Of a stretch of DNA of 64,000 nt, positions 29,281 through 38,504 are shown in pieces. The position numbers and the translations under genes were made by a program. Below the pieces are notes generated by a model, which saw nothing but the letters and a program-made list of their open reading frames with translations, was not told where the DNA came from and did not search any database. Location of the stretch: NCBI RefSeq assembly GCF_000613345.1, contig NZ_BAIS01000006.1, forward strand, positions 1-64,000, written 5' to 3'. How positions within the stretch are numbered: position 1 is the first letter of the stretch; each line of letters begins with the position of its first letter. The DNA comes from Prevotella disiens JCM 6334 = ATCC 29426 (GTDB taxonomy: Bacteria > Bacteroidota > Bacteroidia > Bacteroidales > Bacteroidaceae).

Positions 29281-30801
29281 TTATTTATCTTCTATCAAGC
29301 ACTCGCCTGTCATTTCCTTTGGTTGCTCCAATCCCATGATGTGGAGAATAGAAGGAGCCACGTCAGCCAAACGACCAGGTTTTACATGTGCCGAATTGTT
29401 GTCAGTAACGTAAATAAAAGGTACTGGATTCAACGAGTGAGCGGTATTTGGTGTTCCGTCTTCGTTCAATGCGTTATCAGCATTTCCATGGTCTGCAATG
29501 ATGATTGCTTCATAATCGTTGGCTTTTGCAGCCTCAATCACGTCTTTCACGCAGTTATCTACCGCATAAACTGCCTTCGCAATCGCATTCATAACACCTG
29601 TATGACCGACCATATCGCCGTTTGCAAAGTTCACAACGATAAAGTCATACTTGTTTGTATTGATTGCTTCCACCAATTTATCCTTTACTTCGTAAGCACT
29701 CATTTCTGGTTTCAAGTCGTAAGTAGCCACCTTTGGCGAAGCTACCAAGATGCGGTCTTCATCTTTATAAGGCTCTTCACGACCACCATTGAAGAAGAAT
29801 GTAACGTGAGCATACTTCTCGGTTTCAGCCGTATGCAATTGTTTTTTGCCTTGAGCACTCAAATATTCGCCCAAAGTCATGGTTACATTTTCTTTTGGGA
29901 AGAGGATATGAACGCCCTTAAAACTTGCATCGTATGGAGTCATACAATAGTATTGCAAACCTTTGATAGTGTGCATACCTTGTTCAGCCATATCCTCTTG
30001 TGTCAAAACATAAGTCAATTCCTTTGCACGGTCGTTGCGGAAATTGAAGAAAATAACCACATCGCCTTCAGCAATAGTACCATTTACACTTTCGTTGGTA
30101 ATTGGTTTGATAAATTCATCGGTTACTCCGTCGGCATAGCTTTCCTCAACTGCTTTTACCATATCGGCTGCTTTCTTTCCCTTACCTTCTACAATAAGGT
30201 CGTAAGCCTCCTTAACTCGCTCCCAACGCTTATCTCTATCCATTGCGTAGAAGCGTCCAATGATAGATGCAATATGCGCATCGTTCTTGTCGCACACGCT
30301 CTGAATGTCCTTGATAAAACCTGCACCGCTCTTTGGGTCGGTATCTCGTCCGTCCATAAAGCAATGAACATAAACGTCTTTCAAGCCATATTCCTTACCA
30401 ATTTCAATAAGTTTATGAAGATGTTCCAATGAAGAGTGAACGCCACCATTAGACGTTAAACCCATTAAATGAAGCTTTTTGCCTTCTTTTTGAGCGTAAC
30501 TATAAGCGTTGATAATTTCTTGATTCTTCAGAATATCACCACTTTGGCACGCTTTATTAATCTTAACTAAATCCTGATAAACAATTCGTCCAGCACCAAT
30601 GTTAAGGTGTCCAACTTCCGAGTTGCCCATTTGTCCGTCTGGCAGACCCACGTTTTCGCCCGAAGCCTCTAAGTATGAATGTGCTGAAACTGCATTTAAA
30701 TAATCTAAGTAAGGAGTTGGTGTATTAAAAATCACGTCTTCCTTACCATGTTTCCCGAGACCCCAACCATCGAGAATCATCAGAAGTGCTTTCTTTGCCA
30801 T
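29281..30801 (-). CDS. gpmI: 2,3-bisphosphoglycerate-independent phosphoglycerate mutase
   Basis: 506 residues, normal length. It converts 3- and 2-phosphoglycerate in glycolysis using two Mn ions. The N-terminal metal-binding ILDGWG, the phosphoserine region [14 protein letters not shown] (Ser61), the DGRDTDP loop and the C-terminal ADHGNADN metal-binding motif are all visible. Preceded by a -7 box and followed by a hairpin, so it is likely monocistronic. Confidence 0.96.
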   Translation of the reverse strand: MAKKALLMILDGWGLGKHGKEDVIFNTPTPYLDYLNAVSAHSYLEASGENVGLPDGQMGNSEVGHLNIGAGRIVYQDLVKINKACQSGDILKNQEIINAYSYAQKEGKKLHLMGLTSNGGVHSSLEHLHKLIEIGKEYGLKDVYVHCFMDGRDTDPKSGAGFIKDIQSVCDKNDAHIASIIGRFYAMDRDKRWERVKEAYDLIVEGKGKKAADMVKAVEESYADGVTDEFIKPITNESVNGTIAEGDVVIFFNFRNDRAKELTYVLTQEDMAEQGMHTIKGLQYYCMTPYDASFKGVHILFPKENVTMTLGEYLSAQGKKQLHTAETEKYAHVTFFFNGGREEPYKDEDRILVASPKVATYDLKPEMSAYEVKDKLVEAINTNKYDFIVVNFANGDMVGHTGVMNAIAKAVYAVDNCVKDVIEAAKANDYEAIIIADHGNADNALNEDGTPNTAHSLNPVPFIYVTDNNSAHVKPGRLADVAPSILHIMGLEQPKEMTGECLIEDK

Positions 30802-30838
30802 AATTATTTTATTCTTTTTTTACCTATTTTGTGAGCCA

Positions 30839-30846
30839 CAAAGGTA
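30839..30846 (-). promoter_or_regulatory. -7 box for gpmI
   Basis: TACCTTTG on the minus strand 37 bases before the start codon; -33 box weak. Confidence 0.6.
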
Positions 30847-31091
30847 CTGAAAAATCTCCTAAAATACGAATAAACCAACCATTTAAGTCTCTTTCGTTCT
30901 GCATTATTTATCTGTGTCAAGGCTTTGCAATATGGAGTTGGCAAGTAAAGCATTGAGATGATATTATTTTATAAGTCCTTGTCTACTTAAAACTACTGTA
31001 AAATATAGTAGGGAAAATTCAACTATCGCAAATTTTGAGACAGTTGAAATAGAGAAGAACTAACCACACGAGCAAAATAAACCGAAAGGTT

Positions 31092-31490
31092 TTACTCTAA
31101 ATAGATGCACGCAGGGAACAAAAACTTTATAGTTCTGCGTTTTTTTGAATACCAAATCCATTTTGGCATTGTTTTCATTACTCGGATAATTTCCTTGTCT
31201 ATCAATGGGTCTAAACCTCGAATTATCTTAAAACTGGACGTTTTTCCACTGCGATGTATCTTAAATGAAACAATAATTCTTCCTGCAATATTAGCATCAG
31301 CATACTCTGGTGGATATTGAATGTGCGCCTTTATATATTCTTGCAGATTGCCAGGAAACTTCACACAATATTCATCTTGCCAAATTGTTAGCGTGTCGCC
31401 TGGCTCCAAGCTAATATTGGTTGTGTTATTTGCTGCTATTGAACTGCAACAAAGTAGCATTCCGAAGATAAGATTTAGTATTTTTCTCAT
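31092..31490 (-). CDS. Small secreted TonB C-terminal-domain protein
   Basis: 132 residues with a signal peptide (MRKILNLIFGMLLCCSSIAA). The rest matches a lone TonB C-terminal domain: IQYPPEYADANIAGRIIVSF, then KTSSFKIIRGLDPLIDKEIIRVMKTMPKW. TonB C-terminal domains contact outer-membrane receptors, but this protein lacks an N-terminal membrane anchor and a Pro-rich spacer, so it cannot act as an ordinary energy transducer. The C-terminus is short and basic (YSKKRRTIKFLFP). Upstream gap (30802-31091 on the other side of its stop) shows only the gpmI promoter. Confidence 0.75.
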   Translation of the reverse strand: MRKILNLIFGMLLCCSSIAANNTTNISLEPGDTLTIWQDEYCVKFPGNLQEYIKAHIQYPPEYADANIAGRIIVSFKIHRSGKTSSFKIIRGLDPLIDKEIIRVMKTMPKWIWYSKKRRTIKFLFPACIYLE

Positions 31491-31600
31491 ATTAATATAA
31501 CAGTTTTATGAGCCGTTTATTGTCTTTTGAAACCTCTATATATTGTTTTAAAAAGCGTGAAACATTCAGTTTTGTAAAGTATTGAAAACAAGAAGATTAT

Positions 31601-31661
31601 GAAAACCTATTGTTTTGAACAATAAAAAAGCCTATTTTGAACTTCAAAACAGGCTCTTTTG
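31601..31661. repeat. Dispersed paired-palindrome repeat, copy 4
   Basis: CCTATTGTTTTGAAC module followed by AAAGCCTATTTTGAACTTC and CAAAACAGGCTCTTTTG. Lies between two genes on the same (minus) strand. Confidence 0.75.
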
Positions 31662-31733
31662 TATGAGATACTATTTATTTGCGTGTTTCACGCAAACATG
31701 AATTGCGTTTAGAATACTTAGGTCGCATACATT

Positions 31734-33101
31734 TTATTCTGCAATAATTTGTACGTTCTTAAAGTTTTGAGCTAATCCTTTTACATAAGTTTCTTCGTCC
31801 CCCTTATCAACACGGATAGTTTTTAAGTTCGTGTTTCCATAGAACAGCGCATACTCGTGGTTGTCCATGAAAGCACCATTTTTCAAATCGATACTTTCCA
31901 ATGTAGGTATGTAAGTTAAATCAATATCACCGATGATATTATTTTGGGTAAAGTCGATTTTTGTAAGTTTGTTTTTGCTGATGTAGCAGCGGAACAACAT
32001 AGGCATTTTGCTGAAATTGGCTTCGCTTATTTCATTGTCGTTAATGGTTAAGAACATCAATTTAGGAAGTTCGAAGTCAATTTTTGTAATTTTATTTTCG
32101 TAAGCTACCAAGTGTTGCAACTCCGGTAAGTTGCTTAATTTCAAACTATTAATTTGATTTTGTTCGATATACAACTTTTCGAGTTTTGGCAAATTGCTTA
32201 CTTCAAGACTTGTAAGTGTGCTTCCTTTCAAGTCAATACCTGTCAGTAGCGGAAGGTCTACAAACTTTATATTTTTAAGTTGCGTATGGCTTGCAACGAA
32301 AGTATTGAGTTCCTTGAGTGGGGTAGGGTCTAACTCGCTGATAAGTGTGTTATGAATATCAACAATTTCCAACTTTGTGTTGTTTGTAAGATTAAGTGTA
32401 GCGAGTTCAGCGTTCTTGAAAACACGAATATCTTTTAGCTCCTTGAAGTTTGAAAGGTCTATTGTCTTGATGTTATTAGCACCGATGTGAAGAACTTTCA
32501 AATTCGTTAATTTATAGATAGGTGAAGCGTCAGCAATGTGATGGTAGTTTACAGCCAATGTTTCCAAATTAGTGAAGTACTGCAAACCCTCTAAACTCTT
32601 AATAGTTTTGCCCTCTTCAACTGCATCGTCTACCGAATAATCGAAGTCAAGTATTTTAACTTCTTTGGCTTCTGCGATAGAAATTTGACCATCTTTGTTT
32701 GTATCTGCACCAACTTTCTCTAAGAGCAGCTGCTTTAAATAAGGGTCAGTGAATGCAATTGCCTTGTTTTCATCTTCCACAACGGTAACTTCGCATACAG
32801 CTTCTGAAGAAATGTCGCCTTTTTTAGCAATTACCATGATTTTCGTAGTGCCAATTTCGAGTCCTTGCACTTTCCCATTTTCAACTTTTGCAACTTTTTC
32901 GTTGGCAGATTTCCAAGTCAATTGAGCATTTTGGGGGGCATCATTAACAGTTAAAACAGCAGTTTCGCCCACTTTTAGAGTTAATGTTTTAGGAGAAACT
33001 GAGATTGTAAATGATTCGTTTGCGTCGTTTTTGTCAGAGCAAGCTGAAAAGAAAATAATGCTGAGGAGCATTATTAGCATTGATAATTTTTCTTTCTTCA
33101 T
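31734..33101 (-). CDS. Surface lipoprotein with Ig-like (BIG2) domain, EF-hand-like motif and leucine-rich repeats
   Basis: 455 residues. Lipoprotein signal with cysteine at residue 21. A bacterial Ig-like group 2 domain (about 30-108, ISVSPKTLTLKVGETAVLTV ... SEAVCEVTVV) is followed by a calcium-loop-like DTNKDGQISIAEA (about 133-145) and then about ten 20-22-residue leucine-rich repeats (e.g. NLETLAVNYHHIADASPIY, LKVLHIGANNIKTIDLSN) up to the end. The layout resembles internalin-like surface proteins that bind ligands or host surfaces; this is inference. Preceded by a TTTG-N19-TATTTTTG promoter. Confidence 0.85.
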   Translation of the reverse strand: MKKEKLSMLIMLLSIIFFSACSDKNDANESFTISVSPKTLTLKVGETAVLTVNDAPQNAQLTWKSANEKVAKVENGKVQGLEIGTTKIMVIAKKGDISSEAVCEVTVVEDENKAIAFTDPYLKQLLLEKVGADTNKDGQISIAEAKEVKILDFDYSVDDAVEEGKTIKSLEGLQYFTNLETLAVNYHHIADASPIYKLTNLKVLHIGANNIKTIDLSNFKELKDIRVFKNAELATLNLTNNTKLEIVDIHNTLISELDPTPLKELNTFVASHTQLKNIKFVDLPLLTGIDLKGSTLTSLEVSNLPKLEKLYIEQNQINSLKLSNLPELQHLVAYENKITKIDFELPKLMFLTINDNEISEANFSKMPMLFRCYISKNKLTKIDFTQNNIIGDIDLTYIPTLESIDLKNGAFMDNHEYALFYGNTNLKTIRVDKGDEETYVKGLAQNFKNVQIIAE

Positions 33102-33170
33102 AATTGTTTTAATAATTCAGATTTTTAATAAAAATATAATATTCTTGTATAAAAGGTAGCTTATAAGTTA

Positions 33171-33201
33171 CAAAAATATGAAAAAAGTATGAGTAAGCAA
33201 A
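33171..33201 (-). promoter_or_regulatory. Promoter of the leucine-rich-repeat lipoprotein gene
   Basis: Minus strand -33 TTTG (33198-33201), 19-base spacer, -7 TATTTTTG (33171-33178), about 70 bases before the ATG. Confidence 0.7.
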
Positions 33202-33309
33202 ATAAAGCTGATGTTTTGTATGTTTGTTATCCTCTTTTTTTAGTAGGTATGAATAAGCGATTTATTTCTATTCGGAATGAAAGTGTTCGTTTGCTTTGAA
33301 ATATTACAA

Positions 33310-33347
33310 AAATAAAAGGTGCTTTCCGAGGAAAACACCTTTTATTT
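33310..33347 (-). terminator. Terminator at the end of the dcw cluster
   Basis: AAATAAAAGGTG / CACCTTTTATTT stem with an inner GGAAA/TTTCC pairing, followed on the minus strand by TTTTGTAAT; 29 bases past the ftsZ stop. Confidence 0.85.
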
Positions 33348-33375
33348 GTATCATTAAATATGTGAAAAACCCCCT

Positions 33376-34689
33376 TTATACAAAGCTGATAACACCTTGA
33401 ATTTCTTCGGTTGGTGTGTCCTCTTTGTGTTCAGCAGTAGTCTTTAAATCTTTTATCATTTGCTTTGTACGCTTGTAAGTAGGCGTATTTTCAATGGCAA
33501 GGATAATGTCTTCGTTGTCCAAATCTTCCTGTGAGAACAAGAAAATGTGTGGACGACGCTTTGTTTTTCTAGCCTTGTTGCCACCATAGATACGCTCTCT
33601 GCGCTCTCTTCTTTCTGCTTCGCGTTCTTCTTCCTCTGCCAATCGGGCTGCTTCTTCCTGCGAGTGTTTCTTGATATGGTTGCCCATTCCGTCTACGTCC
33701 TTAATGCCAAAGCCTGTAGCAAGTATGGTTACTTTCACCTTCTTGTCAAGTTCAGGGTCAATTGCCAAGCCCCATTTCAGTTCAAAGTCGCTTCCAAAGC
33801 GGCTCATAAATTCATTTACATCGTTCATTTCCTCCATTGCTAAACCAGGATTCTCCTTGTTGTTGCTATTGAAGTTGATGGAAAGAAGTATTTTTTTAGA
33901 ATTGTAAATGTCGTTATCATTGAGCAATGGAGAGTTCAAAGCGTCTTCAATGGCTTGTTTTACACGTCCTTCCCCTTCGCCATAGCCTGTACTCATGATA
34001 GCTACGCCGCCATCTTTCAATACCGTCTTAACATCGTTAAAGTCAAGATTTATCACTCCGTAAACGGTAATAATTTCGGCAATACTCTTGGCCGCAACGC
34101 TCAATGTGTCGTCAGCCTTGCCAAACGCATTGAGCAAGCTCATCTCTGGATAAATTTCTCTGAGGCGTTCGTTGTTGATAACCAACAGCGCATCAACGTG
34201 TTTTGCCATCTCTTCAACACCATCTAAGGCTTGGTCAATCTTTCTATCGCCCTCGAAGCGGAATGGAATGGTAACGATACCTACGGTGAGAATGCCCATA
34301 TCCTTGCTTACTTGAGCAATGACAGGAGCGGCACCTGTACCAGTACCACCGCCCATACCAGCTGTGATGAATGCCATTTTTGTGCCGTCACTGAGCATAG
34401 CCTTAATATCATCGAGTGTTTCTTCGGCTGCTTCTCTTGCTTTTGCAGGTTTGTTTCCAGCACCAAGTCCCTCCTTACCGAGTTGTAAATGAACAGGAAT
34501 AGGTGAGTCGTTTAATGCTTGTGCGTCTGTATTGCACAATACGAAGTTCACATCATGGATACCTTCTTTGTACATGTGGTTTACAGCATTTCCGCCACCG
34601 CCACCAACACCAATTACTTTGATGATTCTGTTGCTTGGTTCTTCTATGCCAAAATCGAGTATATCGCTTTTTATCGTGTTGTCTGCCAT
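33376..34689 (-). CDS. ftsZ: Cell division protein FtsZ
   Basis: 437 residues. A tubulin-like GTPase that polymerises into the division ring. The GTP-binding GGGTGTG motif is at residues 112-118, preceded by GVGGGGGNAVNHM and followed by NNERLREIYP and the T7 loop NLDFNDVKTVL. A charged linker (EEEREAERRERRERIYGG) leads to the C-terminus. The usual C-terminal peptide for FtsA binding seems to be represented by NTPTYKRTKQ, followed by 30 extra residues ending EEIQGVISFV, so the peptide is not terminal. Last gene of the dcw cluster, 50 bases after ftsA. Confidence 0.97.
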   Translation of the reverse strand: MADNTIKSDILDFGIEEPSNRIIKVIGVGGGGGNAVNHMYKEGIHDVNFVLCNTDAQALNDSPIPVHLQLGKEGLGAGNKPAKAREAAEETLDDIKAMLSDGTKMAFITAGMGGGTGTGAAPVIAQVSKDMGILTVGIVTIPFRFEGDRKIDQALDGVEEMAKHVDALLVINNERLREIYPEMSLLNAFGKADDTLSVAAKSIAEIITVYGVINLDFNDVKTVLKDGGVAIMSTGYGEGEGRVKQAIEDALNSPLLNDNDIYNSKKILLSINFNSNNKENPGLAMEEMNDVNEFMSRFGSDFELKWGLAIDPELDKKVKVTILATGFGIKDVDGMGNHIKKHSQEEAARLAEEEEREAERRERRERIYGGNKARKTKRRPHIFLFSQEDLDNEDIILAIENTPTYKRTKQMIKDLKTTAEHKEDTPTEEIQGVISFV

Positions 34690-34739
34690 AATCTTAATTT
34701 CTTAGTTTTCTTAAATTTGTTATAAATCTTACCAATCAA

Positions 34740-36188
34740 TTAGTCTTCTGGTTCTAACATCTGACCGCCAAACTCTTTGATTTTACGAGTGAATTTGCCC
34801 CAAAAACTATTTCGACGCTTTTCTTCCTCTTCTTTCTTTCGTCTTTCTTCTTCCTCTTCTCTGCGTTTGCGCTCTTCTTCCTCTCTACGTTTGCGTTCTT
34901 CTTCTGCCTTTTCTTTTTCTGCAGCAGTGAGAACTACGCCTTGTCCTATCTCGGTAGGTTTGCGAGGAGTAGTGTGAATATCGGTCGTAGTGGCTGTTGT
35001 AGCCTTTGTTGTTTCATCAAATAGCTTTTGGTCTGGATTGATAGCCGCTCCCGCACAGTTAATATCGCCTTTTGCTAAGAGTCCAAGAATGGTACACATC
35101 ATCGCATTTTTTGCATTGATGTCGGCATTTGTAGAATTGATAGTTTGGGTTACAAATTTTGCAGTTCTTATTTTTTCAACATGGGAATGGTTTCGGAAAG
35201 CACGTTCCATGTGTTTCATGTTTGAGCCACCACCCGTTAAAACAAATCCGCCAAGGAGTTTATCTGCAAATTCTGATGGAATTTGGTAGATTACATTCTC
35301 AATGATTTCTTCTACGCGTGCTTCAATGACTTCAATAACTTTACGACTTTCAACTGAATAGTCTGCTGTAACAGGGTAAGAAAGATTGTTATCAATGTCG
35401 TTATCTTCGGTGTAAGCGCTTCCATGTGTGAGTTTTAGCTTTTCAGCGTCCTTCTCTTCCATTTGCAAACTTGCTATATCCTTTGTGATATTAGCACTTC
35501 CCAAAGGTAAAACTGCCAAATGTCGGAGTATGTTTTTGTAATAAACCGATACGGTAGTAGTTTCTGCACCAAGGTCAACGAGTACACAACCGCCTCTCTT
35601 TTCGTTTTCAGTCAATATGCTATCAGCCAATGCCAAAGGTGCTAAATACATCTCTGCAATGGCAATACCTGCTTTTTCAAAGCAACTATTAAGATTGTCG
35701 TAGAATGATTTGCGCCATAAAATATTTAAGAAGTTGCCTTCAAGGTGTGATGCTTTGATACCAACTGGGTCGATAGGGTCTTGGTTATCAACCTTATACT
35801 CTTGTGTGGCAGCGTCAAGAATTTCCTGTTCAGGGTAAGTCATATCACGATTTGCGTCCATCAATTCGTTTATCATATCGCTAGAAATGATGGTTTCGTT
35901 AGGAAGTTCTTTCACGATAACATTCTTCACACTACGAATGGACTGTCCTCCAACGCCAACATAGACGTGCGTAATTTCATGTTTGAGTTGCTTTTTCAAC
36001 TTGTTTATGATGCTGGTTAAGCACTGTCCAGTCTTGTCGATGTTATAGACTACGCCCTTGCGGATACATTGTGAGGCGTCTTCCTTAACAACGGCATTCA
36101 CAGAGATACTTCCGTCAAGGTTTTTCTTGCCAGCAATACCTGTAATCTTTGATGAGCCCAGTTCAATGGCTACTATGAATTCTGCCAT
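34740..36188 (-). CDS. ftsA: Cell division protein FtsA
   Basis: 482 residues. Actin-like ATPase that tethers FtsZ to the membrane. FVAIELGSSKITGI-like phosphate loop at the N-terminus (IVAIELGSSKITGIAG), CVLVDLGAETTTVSVY and the adenosine motif FVLTGGGSNM are present. The C-terminus has a 40-residue Glu/Arg-rich helix (repeats of EEERKRR) and ends in an amphipathic stretch FWGKFTRKIKEFGGQML that fits a membrane-targeting sequence. The charged linker is longer than in Escherichia coli FtsA but common in Bacteroidales. Confidence 0.95.
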   Translation of the reverse strand: MAEFIVAIELGSSKITGIAGKKNLDGSISVNAVVKEDASQCIRKGVVYNIDKTGQCLTSIINKLKKQLKHEITHVYVGVGGQSIRSVKNVIVKELPNETIISSDMINELMDANRDMTYPEQEILDAATQEYKVDNQDPIDPVGIKASHLEGNFLNILWRKSFYDNLNSCFEKAGIAIAEMYLAPLALADSILTENEKRGGCVLVDLGAETTTVSVYYKNILRHLAVLPLGSANITKDIASLQMEEKDAEKLKLTHGSAYTEDNDIDNNLSYPVTADYSVESRKVIEVIEARVEEIIENVIYQIPSEFADKLLGGFVLTGGGSNMKHMERAFRNHSHVEKIRTAKFVTQTINSTNADINAKNAMMCTILGLLAKGDINCAGAAINPDQKLFDETTKATTATTTDIHTTPRKPTEIGQGVVLTAAEKEKAEEERKRREEEERKRREEEEERRKKEEEEKRRNSFWGKFTRKIKEFGGQMLEPED

Positions 36189-36216
36189 ACTATAAATTAT
36201 TTTCTTTATTTTGTTC

Positions 36217-37080
36217 TTATTCAGTTACTTCCGTTGTACTTACTTCCTCTTCCATTTTTTGTTGTTTGAGGAGTTCAGCCTGTCGGTCTTTGTTCGTTTT
36301 TTTCTTGCAAATGATTTGATTATCAAATTCTACATTGATGTAAGAATACTTGTTCCACCCTGCTTGCGATAGTCCGTAGCGGTAGAACTTCTCTATACGA
36401 GCCAACTTTTTCTCTACAAATTCTGCAATACTCTTTTCGTTTGCGGCTTTGTTTTTCTTCATTGGCAGGTAGCCAATAAATATAATGTGGTCGCCAATGC
36501 GTGGTACGAGTTCAATTCCGTGGTCGTTACAAACGTGGATTTGCTCGATTTGGTTCAACCAAAATTCTGATTTATTAATTGCTTTCGCCAATGGCGCAAC
36601 GCCATATTGTGCAAACCAATTGCTAATATTCCCTGATGCAATAATTAAATCGCTTGTATATTTCGAATTAGGCAGTATTCCGCCATTATCGTCCAAGTAG
36701 TAATCGCCACCACGGTTGCTTTTAATTCTGATGATAGGCATTCGTTGTGAGATTAAAATATTGACGTGTCCATTTTCAGTGATGTAGCATTGTGCTGTAT
36801 CAACAAAGGGACCAACTTTCAAAGCTTCTTCTATTTTCCTTGGTTCAATGGTATTTAATTTTTTGTTGAGTGGATAAAGTTTTACTTTTTCAAGTATATG
36901 CTTTATTTCTGCGGCACTTAGGAATCCCGCATTGTTGGAATCGGAAATATTAATATCTACTTTTGAGCAGACACGTGTGGATTTATCAGGTGTATTCCAC
37001 GATGTTACTGCCATGACAAGGTAGAATGCCAGTATGACATCCAATGCACAGAAGATTATTTTTTTCCAATTTGTGTACAT
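36217..37080 (-). CDS. ftsQ: Cell division protein FtsQ/DivIB
   Basis: 287 residues; one membrane segment near the N-terminus (about 8-26, IIFCALDVILAFYLVMAV) and a periplasmic body with a POTRA-like region (VDINISDSNNAGFLSAAEIKHIL) and RMPIIRIKSNRGGDYYLDDNG. FtsQ links FtsL/FtsB to the early divisome. The family is poorly conserved; the identification rests on topology and position between murC and ftsA. The C-terminal tail is rich in Lys and Glu. Confidence 0.88.
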   Translation of the reverse strand: MYTNWKKIIFCALDVILAFYLVMAVTSWNTPDKSTRVCSKVDINISDSNNAGFLSAAEIKHILEKVKLYPLNKKLNTIEPRKIEEALKVGPFVDTAQCYITENGHVNILISQRMPIIRIKSNRGGDYYLDDNGGILPNSKYTSDLIIASGNISNWFAQYGVAPLAKAINKSEFWLNQIEQIHVCNDHGIELVPRIGDHIIFIGYLPMKKNKAANEKSIAEFVEKKLARIEKFYRYGLSQAGWNKYSYINVEFDNQIICKKKTNKDRQAELLKQQKMEEEVSTTEVTE

Positions 37081-37089
37081 TTCTTTACT

Positions 37090-38469
37090 TTATTCCTTGT
37101 CTTTTATCACCTTTTCAAGTTCGCTCATATAGTTGTCCAAGTTGCCAGCACCCAACACTACGAGTACATCGAAGTTTCTTTCTTTGGCAAAGGCTACTAC
37201 ATTGTCCTTTTCTATCATTTGTTTTTCGACACCTTCATCGAGGTTATCGTAAATAAGAGCTGATGTTACGCCTGGGATAGGCTCCTCTCTTGCAGGATAA
37301 ATCTCCGTTAAAACAACTTCATCGAAATGGCTTAACGCTTTGGCAAAGTCCATGTAAAAGTCGTTAGTACGAGAATAAAGATGAGGTTGAAAAATCACTG
37401 TTATCTTTCTATCGGGATAGATTTCCTTTAAACTTTTCGCACTTTGGAGAATTTCTTTTGGGTGGTGAGCATAGTCAGACAATAAAACATGTTGGTCGTT
37501 CATTATCTTAAAGTCGAATCGGCGGTCTACTCCCGCGTATGATTTCATACCTTTGCGGAGTTCATCTGACGTACAACCACTCAATTGTGCCAATGCCATG
37601 GCAGCAATTCCATTTTCAATATTGATTGGAATAGGTTGTCCCAATTCTATATCGTTTATATTTTCGATAGGCGAAACCATGTCAAAAACGATAGTTCCGT
37701 TCTTTATTCTAATATTTTCAGCATGGAAATCGCCTTTCTCACGGCTATATTCATAAACCTTTACACCCCCTTGAACATTTGGTTTCATCTCCAAATCGGT
37801 GTGAATAACTAATGTTCCTCCCTTTTGAATCAGCTCTGTATAATGGCGAAAGCTTTCCAAATAAGCCTCCTTTGTGCCATAAATATCCAAGTGGTCAGGG
37901 TCGGTCGAAGTGATAACGCTCATGTATGGGCGCAACCAATGGAACGAACGGTCAAATTCATCAGCCTCAATGACAACGTAATCGCTACTATCTGAGAGGA
38001 TATAATTCGTTCCATAATTCTTTGAAATGCCTCCCAAGAACGCATTACAGTCCAAATGGCTTTGGTGCATGATATGGGCGCACATCGTGGAAGTACTTGT
38101 TTTGCCATGTGTTCCTGCAAAACAAAGTCCTTTATGTGTTGTTGTTAAGCGTCCTAATACTTGCGCACGCTTTTCAATTTCAAAACCATTTTCACGGAAG
38201 AAAGCCAATTCTTTGTGCGAATTTGGTATGGCTGGCGTGAAAACCACCAAGGTTTCGTTTGCATTTTTACATGCTGTTGGAATTAAATCAACATTTTCTT
38301 CGTAATGTACACTGATGCCTTCCTTTTCCAATTGGCGTGTTAAAGCCGATGGAGTTTTGTCGTAACCAGCTACAATAAGTCCTTTTTGACGGAAATAACG
38401 AGCAATGGCACTCATACCGATCCCTCCAACTCCAACAAAATAAACTGCTTTAATGTCTTTAAATTCCAT
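37090..38469 (-). CDS. murC: UDP-N-acetylmuramate-L-alanine ligase
   Basis: 459 residues. Adds L-Ala to UDP-MurNAc in the cytoplasm using ATP. Nucleotide-binding GVGGIG (13-18) at the N-terminus, the ATP loop GTHGKTST (119-126), EADEFDRSF and the later DYAHHPKEI motif are intact. Nine bases before ftsQ in the operon. Confidence 0.96.
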   Translation of the reverse strand: MEFKDIKAVYFVGVGGIGMSAIARYFRQKGLIVAGYDKTPSALTRQLEKEGISVHYEENVDLIPTACKNANETLVVFTPAIPNSHKELAFFRENGFEIEKRAQVLGRLTTTHKGLCFAGTHGKTSTSTMCAHIMHQSHLDCNAFLGGISKNYGTNYILSDSSDYVVIEADEFDRSFHWLRPYMSVITSTDPDHLDIYGTKEAYLESFRHYTELIQKGGTLVIHTDLEMKPNVQGGVKVYEYSREKGDFHAENIRIKNGTIVFDMVSPIENINDIELGQPIPINIENGIAAMALAQLSGCTSDELRKGMKSYAGVDRRFDFKIMNDQHVLLSDYAHHPKEILQSAKSLKEIYPDRKITVIFQPHLYSRTNDFYMDFAKALSHFDEVVLTEIYPAREEPIPGVTSALIYDNLDEGVEKQMIEKDNVVAFAKERNFDVLVVLGAGNLDNYMSELEKVIKDKE

Positions 38470-38504
38470 TCTTTTCTTATATCATAGAGCGTTTTCGCCC
38501 GATT

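Noticed and set aside
29215-30432. A 405-codon open frame on the plus strand opposite gpmI
   Set aside because: Cysteine- and histidine-rich translation without family features, fully antisense to a conserved enzyme; a by-product of codon use on the other strand.
31092-31490. Complete TonB energy transducer
   Set aside because: It has a cleavable signal peptide and no membrane anchor plus proline-rich linker; only the C-terminal domain is present.
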